Shown here in pieces: positions 25,320-34,983 of a DNA stretch of 64,000 nucleotides. A program made the position numbers and the translations under genes. The notes under the pieces were generated by a model. It was given only the letters and a program-made list of their open reading frames with translations, did no database searches and had not been told where the DNA came from. The stretch is from Planctomycetota bacterium (lineage in GTDB: Bacteria > Planctomycetota > GCA-2746535): contig NVWA01000002.1 of assembly GCA_002746535.1 (NCBI GenBank), positions 34,619-98,618 of the forward strand. The letters run 5' to 3'. Each line of letters opens with the position of its first letter. Positions within the stretch are counted from its first letter, which is position 1.

Positions 25320-26600
25320 ATGAAAAAAATGTGGTTTTCCATCATTGAATTAATGGCTGTTATAGTCGTTATCCTTATCCTAATGACGTTATTTGTACCA
25401 ACCATAAATAAAGTTCGTAAAAGAGCAAAAACCCTCCTTTGCGGGCAACAACTAAAACAATTAGGCGTTTTAAATTCTACTTACGCCCTTGACAATAATG
25501 GGTATCTACCATTCTCATACAATGGTACCTTGGGCTGGCTGGCACCAGGTATTCAACGAAGGGCATCTTTATTTGATGCCCCTTCTAAAGGAGCTTTATA
25601 TGGCAGTTGGTCAGGTCACTTATTACCCTATTTTGATGTGGAATTAAAGACATGGAACAAAGGTAACCCCGGACCTTGGAGTCTTCCAAATGCAAGTACA
25701 TATGATTGGGCTAGCCAAGAAATTCTAAAAACCCCCGAAGATGTTGCTGACCCAGATAAAAATAATTGGAGGCTTTTACAAAATATGTACTTTGAAGGTG
25801 GCCATGGACCATTAAAAACATTTGTATGCCCTGAAATTCATGATAACCCCGCTCCTCGTTATTTAGATCAAGGTTATGAAGTACCCAATATGTATGGAAT
25901 TGTCAAACAGGGTTATTCCGTTTATGGACTACCAACAACCTACAAAGCAAATGGAGAAATTTTTGGAAATAAAGACTATCCAACAAATTCAATGAGAATC
26001 GAAGATATTAACAAAAAAAATATTTTACTTCTAGAAGGTGGACATGCTAGTTACCCTCCTGTGCATCCAAATAACGGTTATGGCCAAACATTTAAGGCCG
26101 GGCAAGCAGGATTTGCTCGATTTTTTTCGTTTACAAATAGTAGCGCCTGGGCAGCAAACAACTTGAACAATGGGAAAAAGGACAGTGACGGTAATTTTAA
26201 AACAGGTCCTGAAACTCATACCTTGTATATGCATGATGACTCCAACGAGTTATGGATTTCAGATGGTGGAGGGGCAAGAAATTTTACAAAAATAGTTCGA
26301 TTTAATAAAGTGAATGCACCTTATGCCGCAGCTTCTGGATCCTACTTAACTGCAGGTACTTACGGAGCCACAAGCATAGCAACTTCTGTTTATCCAGGTG
26401 AAGATTACGGTCAATTCAATCCAGAATCAATTCTAAATTTATCGTTTACATTGGATGAAAAAAAACATTATTACAGAGAAGATATCGGTGCTGCCAGTGC
26501 TTTTGGTTATATGAATATACTGCTAGCAGACCTATCTGTGAAAAGAGCCTTTATTGGCTGGATATATGAAAATGGTAGGGATCTAGGTACTTCAGAATAA
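25320..26600 (+). CDS. Long pseudopilin (prepilin-type N-terminus, DUF1559-like body)
   Basis: 426 residues. The N-terminus MKKMWFSIIELMAVIVV is a class III signal followed by a hydrophobic helix, as in type II secretion pseudopilins. The body carries the PVC-type layout, with a C-terminal MNILLADLSVKRAFIGWIYENG segment resembling the H-x9-DG family's F-A-D-G-S-V. The -1 glycine that prepilin peptidase normally needs is tryptophan. Two close relatives lie at 48.8 and 50.3 kb. In Lentisphaerota and Planctomycetes these proteins are abundant; their role is uncertain. It lies convergent to the second sulfatase. Confidence 0.85.
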   Translation: MKKMWFSIIELMAVIVVILILMTLFVPTINKVRKRAKTLLCGQQLKQLGVLNSTYALDNNGYLPFSYNGTLGWLAPGIQRRASLFDAPSKGALYGSWSGHLLPYFDVELKTWNKGNPGPWSLPNASTYDWASQEILKTPEDVADPDKNNWRLLQNMYFEGGHGPLKTFVCPEIHDNPAPRYLDQGYEVPNMYGIVKQGYSVYGLPTTYKANGEIFGNKDYPTNSMRIEDINKKNILLLEGGHASYPPVHPNNGYGQTFKAGQAGFARFFSFTNSSAWAANNLNNGKKDSDGNFKTGPETHTLYMHDDSNELWISDGGGARNFTKIVRFNKVNAPYAAASGSYLTAGTYGATSIATSVYPGEDYGQFNPESILNLSFTLDEKKHYYREDIGAASAFGYMNILLADLSVKRAFIGWIYENGRDLGTSE

Positions 26601-26609
26601 CTGATCTGC

Positions 26610-28055
26610 CTAAACCATCCATGGATTAGAATCTTCGGGGTAAAGCATTTCATTATTGATTCTTTTTACGAGAACACCGCAATCATATCCGGCGTTCACA
26701 TATTTAGAATCTGATTTAATACCATAACCTAATGCCGATAATCTATCCCTAAAAATTTGCACCTCATTTTTAAAATTGGGATTCTCAATTACATTGATAG
26801 TCTCAGCAGAATCATTTTTTAAATCAAAGAGAACTTCTGGAATCTCTTCTCCATAATATTGATATTTTAAATCATCTATCTTGATCATCACGTGGTAGTT
26901 CTCACCACGCTTTATTTGAGAAACTGATTCATTATTCCAATCAGATGAACCCGCCATCAATGGAACCAAAGATCGACTATCAAGATTAGGTGGGATAGGA
27001 ATATTCGTCAAATCACAAAGTGTTGAGTACAGATCACAAAGGTTTACATTCTTATTTATGCGGAGGCCTTTAGAATTATATTTTGGTGGCTTGATGATCA
27101 ACGGTACCTTGACACTAGCTTCATAAAAACGAGCTTTTTCCCAGATACCATGTTCACCCAACATTTCCCCATGATCAGATAAATAAATAATGACCCAATC
27201 ATCTAAATTTTGGCCCTCGTCTTCAATTGCTTTAAGAATTTCTCCGTAATATTGATCAATTGTTTCAACCATGCCATAGTAAGTAGCTGTAGCACTTCTA
27301 ATTTCACCTGATGAAACATTTACAGGCTTTTCAATTTGACTCTGAGACAAAACGGGATGATCACAAAGCTTATCTTCGTAAACTTCAACTTTATCATAAT
27401 AATAATCAAATTTTTCTTTATCCGTAAAAAACGGGTAGTGAGGTTGAAGGAAACTAACTTTTAATAACAGAGGTTTTCTACTATCATCACTCTCTTTAAA
27501 ATAAGACTGAACAAACTCTTTCGCTTTTTCGCAAACATCCAAATCATATTTTTGATATTTTCCAAATTTTACACCGGCCTCTTTCACATAAGCTTCATTT
27601 GATTTTTTTTCACTCACAGCTTTCTTAGAATATTTATCATACTCTTCTTTCACAAGACCTTCAAAATATTTTGGATAGATCATTGCATCCGGCGATAAAC
27701 GTTGCATCCAACCTTGCATTTGATCCATGCCAAGATGATGCAACTTACCAGAACATACCGTTGTATAAGCATGTTGTGTTAAACGTTTCGCAAATGTGTC
27801 ATAAAAAGGTTTTAAATCCATCCAACTTCCATCGCAATGGCAAGTCTTAGGTAATTGCCCTGACATCAGACATTGCCGGGCAGGAACACAAATGGGAGAA
27901 GGTGTATAGGCATTTTCAAATACACATCCCTCTTTAGATAATTTATCTAATATTGGTGTTCTAATTATTTTATTATGATTATAACCGAGAACATCAGAAC
28001 GATGCTCATCACTCATTAAAATCAGAACATTCGGTTTTTTCATTTTATGTTTCAT
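26610..28055 (-). CDS. Type I sulfatase (formylglycine-dependent)
   Basis: 481-residue sulfatase. The N-terminus has SDEHRSD for the metal site (15-21), the formylglycine motif is C56-V-P-A-R60, and SDHGEMLGEHGIWEKARFYE is the second metal and active-site block. GxxxKVPLIIKPP follows the usual substrate-domain order. No signal peptide is evident. It shares only the family frame with the sulfatase at 22.7 kb, so substrates probably differ. Confidence 0.93.
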   Translation of the reverse strand: MKHKMKKPNVLILMSDEHRSDVLGYNHNKIIRTPILDKLSKEGCVFENAYTPSPICVPARQCLMSGQLPKTCHCDGSWMDLKPFYDTFAKRLTQHAYTTVCSGKLHHLGMDQMQGWMQRLSPDAMIYPKYFEGLVKEEYDKYSKKAVSEKKSNEAYVKEAGVKFGKYQKYDLDVCEKAKEFVQSYFKESDDSRKPLLLKVSFLQPHYPFFTDKEKFDYYYDKVEVYEDKLCDHPVLSQSQIEKPVNVSSGEIRSATATYYGMVETIDQYYGEILKAIEDEGQNLDDWVIIYLSDHGEMLGEHGIWEKARFYEASVKVPLIIKPPKYNSKGLRINKNVNLCDLYSTLCDLTNIPIPPNLDSRSLVPLMAGSSDWNNESVSQIKRGENYHVMIKIDDLKYQYYGEEIPEVLFDLKNDSAETINVIENPNFKNEVQIFRDRLSALGYGIKSDSKYVNAGYDCGVLVKRINNEMLYPEDSNPWMV

Positions 28056-28297
28056 TCCTATAAATATTAAATGACTATAATTTTGTTTTATTTATTTTCA
28101 ATACAATTAAATTTCAATAAGATTCATAAACAAATAGTAAACGATCACTTGGGACAAACCTCTTCCTCCAAATAAATCTTAATTATGAAAACAACCTGTT
28201 CATGATCTTTAATCTAGATACTTTTTTATGATGAATTTTTATTGAATAGATTTAGAATGCCTCGCAATGCTTCAAAAATTAATTAATAGGTAAATAG

Positions 28298-29479
28298 ATG
28301 TCCGATAATACAAAAAAAGAGAGTTATGATGCCTTAGGTGTTTCTGCCACTAAAGATGAAGTCCATGAAGTTATTGATAATATGGATGCAGGATTATATC
28401 CAGGTGCTTTTTGCAAAATCTTACCGGATACCTTGACCAATGATGACGAATATTGCCTTGTAATGCATGCGGATGGCGCTGGAACTAAAAGTACTTTAGC
28501 CTATTTAGCTTGGAAAGAAACAGGGGACCCAAAATGGTTTCGAGGTATCGCAACTGACTCATTGATCATGAATCTTGACGACATGATTTGTATTGGTGCT
28601 ACAAATGGATTTATACTCTCCAATACCATCGGCAGGAATGCTCACCGAATTTCAGGTGCTATCATCAAAGAAATCGTCAATGGTTATATGGAAGATATTG
28701 CTGATCTCAATAAACTTGGTATTCAAATTGAAATGGCCGGCGGTGAAACAGCTGATGTGGGTGATTTGGTACAAACAGTAATTGTCGACTCAACACTTAC
28801 CGTTCGCATGAAACGTGCCGATGTCATTGATTGTAATAATGTTACAGCTGGCGATGTGATTATTGGGTTTTCATCCACGGGCAAAGCTACCTACGAAGAA
28901 AAAGAAAACTCTGGTATAGGTTCGAATGGTTTAACTGCTGCTCGCCATGAAGTTCTTTCTAAATACTATGCAGAAAAATATCCTGAATCCTTTTCGCCTA
29001 CAATCCCCTCAGAAAATGTTTTCAGAGGGAAGTATAAACTCGAAGATAAATTAAATGAAGCCATGACCGTTGGCGAAGCATTGTTAAGTCCTACAAGAAC
29101 CTACGCCCCTATTATTAAAAAAATATTAGACACGACTGACCGACAAAACATTCACGGGATTGTCCATTGTACTGGTGGAGGTCTTCAAAAATGCAATCAC
29201 TTTGGGAATAACATTACTTACATCAAAGATAACCTTTTTGAAACACCTGATCTATTTAAACTCATTCAAAATTTAAATTACATGAAATTAAAAGAAATGT
29301 ATAAGGTATTTAATATGGGCCAACTCCTTGAACTTTATTGTCCAAAAGAATGTGCACAAAACATCATTGAAATATCAAATCAATTTGGTGTGGAAGCAAA
29401 AATCGTTGGTCATTGTGAAGAAAATCCTGAGGGCAATAAAACGATTATCACTTGCTCTGAAGGTACTTTTGAATATTAA
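28298..29479 (+). CDS. purM: Phosphoribosylformylglycinamidine cyclo-ligase (AIR synthetase)
   Basis: Fifth step of purine synthesis, closing the imidazole ring with ATP. Length 393 aa is longer than the roughly 345 of E. coli PurM and fits the Bacteroidetes-like class. Seen: the N-terminal YDALGV, ADGAGTKSTLAYL for substrate and nucleotide binding, DSLIMNLDDM with metal ligands, MAGGETADVGD and the SSTGKATYEEKENSGIGSNG segment. No other purine genes are near. Flanked by a 242-base gap upstream with nothing recognised. Confidence 0.9.
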   Translation: MSDNTKKESYDALGVSATKDEVHEVIDNMDAGLYPGAFCKILPDTLTNDDEYCLVMHADGAGTKSTLAYLAWKETGDPKWFRGIATDSLIMNLDDMICIGATNGFILSNTIGRNAHRISGAIIKEIVNGYMEDIADLNKLGIQIEMAGGETADVGDLVQTVIVDSTLTVRMKRADVIDCNNVTAGDVIIGFSSTGKATYEEKENSGIGSNGLTAARHEVLSKYYAEKYPESFSPTIPSENVFRGKYKLEDKLNEAMTVGEALLSPTRTYAPIIKKILDTTDRQNIHGIVHCTGGGLQKCNHFGNNITYIKDNLFETPDLFKLIQNLNYMKLKEMYKVFNMGQLLELYCPKECAQNIIEISNQFGVEAKIVGHCEENPEGNKTIITCSEGTFEY

Positions 29480-29578
29480 TAACTAACGTTAACTTTAATT
29501 ATAACGTCAAATGGTAATGACTTATGCTTCTGCAAGCATGAAAAGCAAAGCGTGGCTGAATCCTCACCTTCTAAAAAT

Positions 29579-30550
29579 TTATTCTTTGGTCCAAATGCGG
29601 GTGTTTAGCTGAAGATCATCTACAATTTCTACGAAATCAATTAGGTCATCAAAAAACTCTTGGACAGCACTAAAGGTATTCACGGGAATATTTGTTTGTG
29701 GCTCAAATAAATCTCTATTTAATGGAATGGCTATATTTATCCTAGAATTTATAAATGAAATAGAAATATCGGTTCCGACACTTTTTTTTAATGCGACAAT
29801 TTTTTCCATTAAAACAGGACTAAGGATATAACGAGCTTCAATTTGATCATTTCCATAAACAACAAATGATTCCTCGAATTCTGCATTTTCCAATTTGATT
29901 AATTCGTCTCTGCTGAAATTCCAGGACTGTAACTTTTGACCTAAAAAACCAAATAACTTCTGAGCTGTATCTGGTAAAACGACTACACGAGAACTAAAAT
30001 TTTTATTAAAATCTGCCATAAAAAACAACCCATCAAAAATCGTATGCCAAGAAGTTCTTGTATTTCCTTCACTATCAGTAGAGGTTGTTTTGTATTCTGT
30101 TTTTAATTCTGAGAATTTGAGTCTCGTTTTTCCATAGATCCCTTCGACTAAATCCTCGCCACTATATCGATCATAATTTTTTAAATAGAGCTGGCTATCA
30201 TAATATTCATCCCGGGTAATATAGGCCGTGGGGCGATAATTGAGTCCTGGCTCAACAAATCTTACTATTTTAGAAATTACCTGTCTTTTGTAAGCATTTT
30301 TAAAATTTTTATGGTCATGACCTAAAATGAAATAACCAATTGCGATTGTTACCAATAAAGAGATCAACATAAAATAAAAGTTATTTAGCACCAATAGGAT
30401 AAATAACATTGCAGGCAATTCTATTATGGTCAATATCAGAATTACTTTATTTCGTTTTTTAACGAAAGCAATACGCGTTTCTTCATGAGAATCTAAATGA
30501 GGTCTCAACTCTTCATGATAAAAAGAGTGGAATTCTTTTTTTGTTTTCAT
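29579..30550 (-). CDS. DUF3137-family membrane protein
   Basis: 323 residues with two adjacent membrane helices (about 32-52 and 55-74) in an otherwise soluble DUF3137 protein: YDSQLYLKNYDRYSGEDLVEG and FDGLFFMADFNKNF are family segments. It is paired with lemA directly upstream, an association common across bacteria. Function unknown; envelope association likely. Confidence 0.8.
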   Translation of the reverse strand: MKTKKEFHSFYHEELRPHLDSHEETRIAFVKKRNKVILILTIIELPAMLFILLVLNNFYFMLISLLVTIAIGYFILGHDHKNFKNAYKRQVISKIVRFVEPGLNYRPTAYITRDEYYDSQLYLKNYDRYSGEDLVEGIYGKTRLKFSELKTEYKTTSTDSEGNTRTSWHTIFDGLFFMADFNKNFSSRVVVLPDTAQKLFGFLGQKLQSWNFSRDELIKLENAEFEESFVVYGNDQIEARYILSPVLMEKIVALKKSVGTDISISFINSRINIAIPLNRDLFEPQTNIPVNTFSAVQEFFDDLIDFVEIVDDLQLNTRIWTKE

Positions 30551-30582
30551 ATTAATATTTTATACAAAGAGTCTAAGGTAGA

Positions 30583-31155
30583 TTATTTATCAAACAATTC
30601 AGAGACATCGACATTTCGACGTTCTGTTTCTGGGATCTCAAACATTTCTTTTTTTCGCATATTCGCAAAGGCGGCAATGATGCTAGAGGGGAACATCTCA
30701 ATTCCATTATTGAAATCCATCACTGACGCATTATAGCTTCTGCGAGATGCTGAAATTTGTTCTTCTGTTTCATTTAAAGTTCTTTGCAATTGATTAAAAT
30801 TTTGATTTGCTTTTAAATCTGGATATTTCTCAATTGTCACAATAAAATTACTAAGTGCTTGCGTCAATTTATTTTCAACTTTTATTTTATCATCATCACT
30901 CATCCCACCAGTGATAATTTGACTTCTAAGTTTAGTTACCTCAGTTAAAACTTCTGATTCATGATCCATGTATTGTTTGACTGTGGCAACTAAATTTGGT
31001 ATCAGATCAATCCTCTTTTTCAACATCGTATCAATAGATGAAAAAGCATACTCGACTTGATTTCTCTTGGCAACCAAACCATTAAAAATTAAGATGACAG
31101 GCAATATGACCAATACAAAAAATACTCCTAATACAATCAAAGATGGGATCATCAA
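30583..31155 (-). CDS. lemA: LemA-family membrane protein
   Basis: 190 residues. One N-terminal helix (4-28), then the LemA helical bundle: N-Q-V-E-Y-A-F-S-S-I-D-x-M-L-K-K-R-x-D-L-I-P-N-L-V is the family signature, followed by coiled helices and YNASVMDFNNGIEMFPSSIIA. An AAGGAG ribosome site precedes ATG 31155. Cellular role still unclear. Confidence 0.93.
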   Translation of the reverse strand: MMIPSLIVLGVFFVLVILPVILIFNGLVAKRNQVEYAFSSIDTMLKKRIDLIPNLVATVKQYMDHESEVLTEVTKLRSQIITGGMSDDDKIKVENKLTQALSNFIVTIEKYPDLKANQNFNQLQRTLNETEEQISASRRSYNASVMDFNNGIEMFPSSIIAAFANMRKKEMFEIPETERRNVDVSELFDK

Positions 31156-31171
31156 TTCTCCTTATATAATA

Positions 31172-31456
31172 TCACAAAAACTTTTTAACAAGACACAACC
31201 ATTCTTCATCCATATCATATTCCGGCATGGAACTATTGGCACGGTTATACCAATACTTGGCATTACTTTCATCACCTTCTCGTCGATGTAAATAAGCATG
31301 GATTAAAGCACTATCTTCTGTTTTTTCATCTTGAGAGATATTGTGGGCTTTATCCCAATTGCCTACACGTTCTTCCCAAAGGGAAGTTAGTAATATATTT
31401 ATGCCATCCGGTTTTTGTTTATCTTCAACTGATTTCTTGAACTCTTCTAAATTCAT
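31172..31456 (-). CDS. Conserved 94-residue protein of unknown function
   Basis: Small soluble helical protein containing WDKAHNISQDEKTEDSALIHAYLHRREGD and AKYWYNRAN. This arrangement (W-x-x-A-H-x-x-x-Q, then H-A-Y-L-H-R-x-E-G-D, then Y-W-Y-x-R-A) recurs in small proteins of many phyla, with no known role. Sits between hemB and lemA in a close-set operon. Confidence 0.75.
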   Translation of the reverse strand: MNLEEFKKSVEDKQKPDGINILLTSLWEERVGNWDKAHNISQDEKTEDSALIHAYLHRREGDESNAKYWYNRANSSMPEYDMDEEWLCLVKKFL

Positions 31457-31480
31457 TTATTCATAAACCTTTAAAAATGA

Positions 31481-32461
31481 TTATTTTTTTGATAGTTTCT
31501 TAGCAATATCTAAAGCATAATAAGTAAAAATAATATCTGCCCCTGCTCTTTTAATGGAAGTCGTCAATTCCATCATGGCCAACTCTTCATCCAACCAACC
31601 TTTTTCAGCTGCCGCTTTGATCATGGCATATTCACCACTTACGTGATAAGCCGCAACCGGAACTGTTGATAACTCTTTTACTTTTTGAATCACATCAAGA
31701 TATGCTAACGCTGGTTTGATCATGACGATATCGGCACCTTCATCTATATCTAACATTACTTCGCGTATGCCTTCAATCGTATTGGCTGGGTCCATTTGAT
31801 ATGTTTTTTTATCCCCCATTTTAGGAGCAGAATCTAAAGCATCACGAAAAGGACCATATAAAGCCGAGGCATATTTTGCTGAATAAGCCATGATACCTGT
31901 ATTCGAGAATCCATTTTCATCAAGTACTTCTCTTAGATACCCTATTCGGCCATCCATCATATCGGACGGAGCAATAAAATCTGTTCCGGCGGCGGCTTGA
32001 GTCAAAGCCATTTCACCCAATATCTCAAGAGTAATATCATTCATGATTTCGCCGTCTTGAACATAACCATCATGTCCATCACTGGAATAAGGATCCATGG
32101 CGACATCTGTCATCAATACCATTTCTGGCACTTCCGCTTTTAAACATCTAATCGTTTCGGCAAATAAACTTTTTTCATTTTTGCCTTCGGTTGCTTTTGA
32201 ATCTTTTAAAGATTCTGAAATAACTGGAAACAAAGCGACACTTTTAATACCAAAACTAGAAGCTTCTTTGACAGCTTCAATTAATAAATCTAAGGTTAAT
32301 CGACTACAACCAGGTAGGGAAGTTATTGGCGTATTCGTATTTTTACCTTCTTGTACAAATAAAGGCAAAACTAAATCATCGACATTAAGTTTTGTCTCTT
32401 GAACTAAACTTCTGATGCCATGGTTTTTTCTATTTCTTCTAGGACGCTGAAGATTATACAT
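31481..32461 (-). CDS. hemB: Delta-aminolevulinic acid dehydratase (porphobilinogen synthase)
   Basis: 326 residues; condenses two aminolevulinate molecules for haem synthesis. Schiff-base lysines are in YSAKYASALYGPF and in MIKPALAY. FIAPSDMMDGRIG is intact. The metal segment reads DVAMDPYSSDGHDG, with Asp and Ala where zinc enzymes have cysteines, so it is a magnesium-type enzyme. Operon with pyrC upstream (18 bases). Works in the same pathway as the glutamyl-tRNA reductase fusion at 7.9 kb. Confidence 0.96.
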   Translation of the reverse strand: MYNLQRPRRNRKNHGIRSLVQETKLNVDDLVLPLFVQEGKNTNTPITSLPGCSRLTLDLLIEAVKEASSFGIKSVALFPVISESLKDSKATEGKNEKSLFAETIRCLKAEVPEMVLMTDVAMDPYSSDGHDGYVQDGEIMNDITLEILGEMALTQAAAGTDFIAPSDMMDGRIGYLREVLDENGFSNTGIMAYSAKYASALYGPFRDALDSAPKMGDKKTYQMDPANTIEGIREVMLDIDEGADIVMIKPALAYLDVIQKVKELSTVPVAAYHVSGEYAMIKAAAEKGWLDEELAMMELTTSIKRAGADIIFTYYALDIAKKLSKK

Positions 32462-32479
32462 AACTACCTTTCTAAAGAA

Positions 32480-33814
32480 CTACCGATTAAACTCTAATGC
32501 TTGACCTCTGACAGAAGTATTTAATTTACCATTTTCATAGGCCAACTGCCCCGAAACAATAGTAGTATCAATAGACGCTTTAAATGTATGACCTTCAAAA
32601 GGAGACCAATTACACTTGGCATAAAGCTCATGATCATTAACCACTGTAGGTTTATTAACATCTAAAACTGTAATATCAGCCCAGTAACCTTCTCTTAAAT
32701 ACCCGCGCTCTTTTACTTGAAACCGTTCGGCTACATTATGACTTGTTTTTTGCACCAACATTTCAAGTGAAAAATGACCTTGGGCGACTAAATCATAAGC
32801 TCCAATTAAAACATGTTGAACTAAAGGAATACCAGCAGGTGCCGAAAAGTAATTGTTTTGTTTTTCTTCCCAAGTATGTGGAGCATGATCAGTAGCCAAT
32901 ATATCTAACTTATCATCCTTGAATGCCTTTAATAAAGCTAAGCGGTCTTCTTCTCTTTTAATGGCCGGATTACATTTAATCAAATGACCTTTCTCTTCGT
33001 AATCTTTTTCGCTAAAAAATAAATGGTGCAAGCAAACTTCAGCTGAAATCTTTTTACCTTTTAACTCACCCGCCGTAAAAAATTCTAATTCTTTCGCCGT
33101 TGTCAAATGTAGAACATGCAAATTGGTATCATGCTTTTTTGCTAATTGAACGGCTAAAGTAGATGAAAGATAACAAGCTTCTTCACTTCTAATTAAAGGG
33201 TGATATTTTGCCGCAAGATCTATTCCATATTTTTCTTTAAATATTTCTTCATTTTTCAATATCGTCGGAGTATCTTCGCAGTGAGTCACCACTATGATGG
33301 GTGCATTTGAAAAAATCCCTTCGAGAATTTCAGGGTCATCAACTAACATATTACCCGTGGACGATCCCATAAATACTTTAATGCCACAAGGTTCAAGGGG
33401 GTTAATCGCTTTTATTACTTCAAGGTTATCGTTTGTAGCTCCCATGTAAAACGCATAATTAGCCATTGACTTTTTTGAAGCCCGAGATTTTTTATCAGCT
33501 AAATTTTCATCCGTAGTTGTGGAGATTTTAGTGTTAGGCATTTCCATGTAGGAAGTAACACCTCCAGCAACTGCTGCTGCTGATTCGGTTTTTATTTCGC
33601 CTTTATATTCTGTTCCAGGTTCCCTAAAATGGACTTGGTCATCAATCATGCCTGGTAAAACATATTTGCCAGCTACATCGATGATTTTATCTACATCCAC
33701 ATTTGAAATTGAGGAGGCAATTTTTTCTATTCGACCATCGTCGATTAAAATATCTTGCGTTGAAATTTTGCCTTCATTAATGGTTTGACCATTTTTTATT
33801 AGTATTCGCTTCAT
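32480..33814 (-). CDS. pyrC: Dihydroorotase, Bacteroidetes-like class
   Basis: 444-residue amidohydrolase that cyclises carbamoyl aspartate in pyrimidine synthesis. Metal and catalytic blocks: VHFREPG, the bridging-lysine region GIKVFMGSSTGN, VTHCEDT, LHVLHLTTAKE and the catalytic TDHAPHTWEEK. The usual H-x-H reads DDQVHFREPG, with Gln for the first His; this variant is known from Bacteroidetes-type enzymes and does not by itself imply loss of function. First gene of the operon that includes hemB. Confidence 0.93.
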   Translation of the reverse strand: MKRILIKNGQTINEGKISTQDILIDDGRIEKIASSISNVDVDKIIDVAGKYVLPGMIDDQVHFREPGTEYKGEIKTESAAAVAGGVTSYMEMPNTKISTTTDENLADKKSRASKKSMANYAFYMGATNDNLEVIKAINPLEPCGIKVFMGSSTGNMLVDDPEILEGIFSNAPIIVVTHCEDTPTILKNEEIFKEKYGIDLAAKYHPLIRSEEACYLSSTLAVQLAKKHDTNLHVLHLTTAKELEFFTAGELKGKKISAEVCLHHLFFSEKDYEEKGHLIKCNPAIKREEDRLALLKAFKDDKLDILATDHAPHTWEEKQNNYFSAPAGIPLVQHVLIGAYDLVAQGHFSLEMLVQKTSHNVAERFQVKERGYLREGYWADITVLDVNKPTVVNDHELYAKCNWSPFEGHTFKASIDTTIVSGQLAYENGKLNTSVRGQALEFNR

Positions 33815-33961
33815 AATAAACTCATTTACCTAACTGTTGAAAAATACACATTTTAGTTCTCTACATAGTAAAGTCACCACCTCAAGTGCTTGAATACAAA
33901 ATTCAATTGAAGTTCTTTACGATACATCTAAAATATGCGACCTTTTAAGTAGCATTTATGA

Positions 33962-34396
33962 ATGGTTAATAAAATGGGGTATCCCGAAAAAGAACAAATT
34001 TCCAAAGATTTAATGGCGTTGCCAGATCATCAGGATAAATTTAAATACCTTATCAAAAAAGGGAAAAATCAACCTGAATTAAATCAAGAGTTTAAAATTG
34101 AAAAGTTCAGAATTCAAGGGTGCATGTCCAAACTCTGGCTACACCCCCAATTTAAAGAGGGCAAAATCTATTTTTCCTCAGACTCAGATGCCGCTATACC
34201 AAAAGGAATTGCTGCTATTTTAACGGAAATTTATAGTGGGTTAACCCCCGATGAAGCATTAGAATTCGACTCAAGTTTTTTAAAAGAAGTCGGAGTCGCA
34301 CAGCATTTAAGCATGAACAGAAGTAATGGTTTGGTAAAGCTTTATGAACAAATTCGGCTGTATGCTTTAGCTTTTAAAAGCCTAAATCGAGGGTAG
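33962..34396 (+). CDS. sufE: SufE-family cysteine desulfurase partner
   Basis: 144 residues. SufE accepts sulfur from SufS for iron-sulfur cluster assembly. The sulfur-accepting cysteine is in FRIQGCMSKLWL, and GIAAILTEIYSGLTP and LSMNRSNGL match the family. No other suf gene is in the window. The start ATG 33962 is the first in frame. Confidence 0.9.
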   Translation: MVNKMGYPEKEQISKDLMALPDHQDKFKYLIKKGKNQPELNQEFKIEKFRIQGCMSKLWLHPQFKEGKIYFSSDSDAAIPKGIAAILTEIYSGLTPDEALEFDSSFLKEVGVAQHLSMNRSNGLVKLYEQIRLYALAFKSLNRG

Positions 34397-34541
34397 TTTT
34401 CCATATGAAATCTATCGGGCTATCTCTTAAAATAGTTAATCATTGAATTCTAAAGATCATTAATATAATCTCAGAACTTTTTTGGGCCGAAGAATACCTT
34501 GGCTTTTTGTTAATTAATGATTTATATTTGAAAGTAGCACA

Positions 34542-34718
34542 ATGGCAAAAAAACCTTCAAGACAATATGTTTGGCTACAATGTAGCGAATCAGGAGACTT
34601 AAATTACCGTACTCAAGTTAATCTACAAACTGGTATTCCAGAAAGATTGACTAACGGAATCAAAAAATATTCTCCAAAATTAAGAAAACGGACTATTCAC
34701 AAAATTAAGAAAAAATAA
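34542..34718 (+). CDS. rpmG: 50S ribosomal protein bL33
   Basis: 58-residue basic protein. RQYVWLQCSESGDLNYRTQVN then PERLTNGIKKYSPKLRKRTIHK follow the bL33 order (family: C-T-E-C-x-x-x-N-Y, then K-x-Y-C-P-x-C-R-K-H-T). Only one cysteine remains (C14), and the second C-x-x-C reads SPKL, so it is the zinc-independent form. No clear ribosome-binding site. It is the only ribosomal protein gene in the window. Confidence 0.85.
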   Translation: MAKKPSRQYVWLQCSESGDLNYRTQVNLQTGIPERLTNGIKKYSPKLRKRTIHKIKKK

Positions 34719-34737
34719 AGTTATTCTTAATTTGTCG

Positions 34738-34762
34738 ACAGGGGGTCGCAATGATCTCCTGT
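34738..34762 (+). terminator. Hairpin after rpmG
   Basis: ACAGGGGGT and ATCTCCTGT can pair over nine positions (two G-T wobbles) around a seven-base loop, 20 bases after the rpmG stop, followed by TGTTT-like sequence only. A weak terminator call. Confidence 0.35.
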
Positions 34763-34983
34763 GTTTAAACAATTCTTAATTCTCAATTAGTCAAAGCGAT
34801 CCTTAAATAAAATAAATATTCATCATTTCACCTTATCTTGCGTTATAAGTAATAGAATTTGTAACTTAAAAGTTAAAAGAATCTGCCTTTTTAAAGGATA
34901 CCTCCCTAGAAAAAGGCTATGATATACTTGTTCAAAAACATACAGTTATAACGGCATCCTATAGGGTAAATACTTGAAATATC

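Noticed and set aside
29524..29539. Terminator after purM
   Set aside because: Six-base stem (ATGCTT/AAGCAT) followed by A-rich, not T-rich, sequence; too weak.
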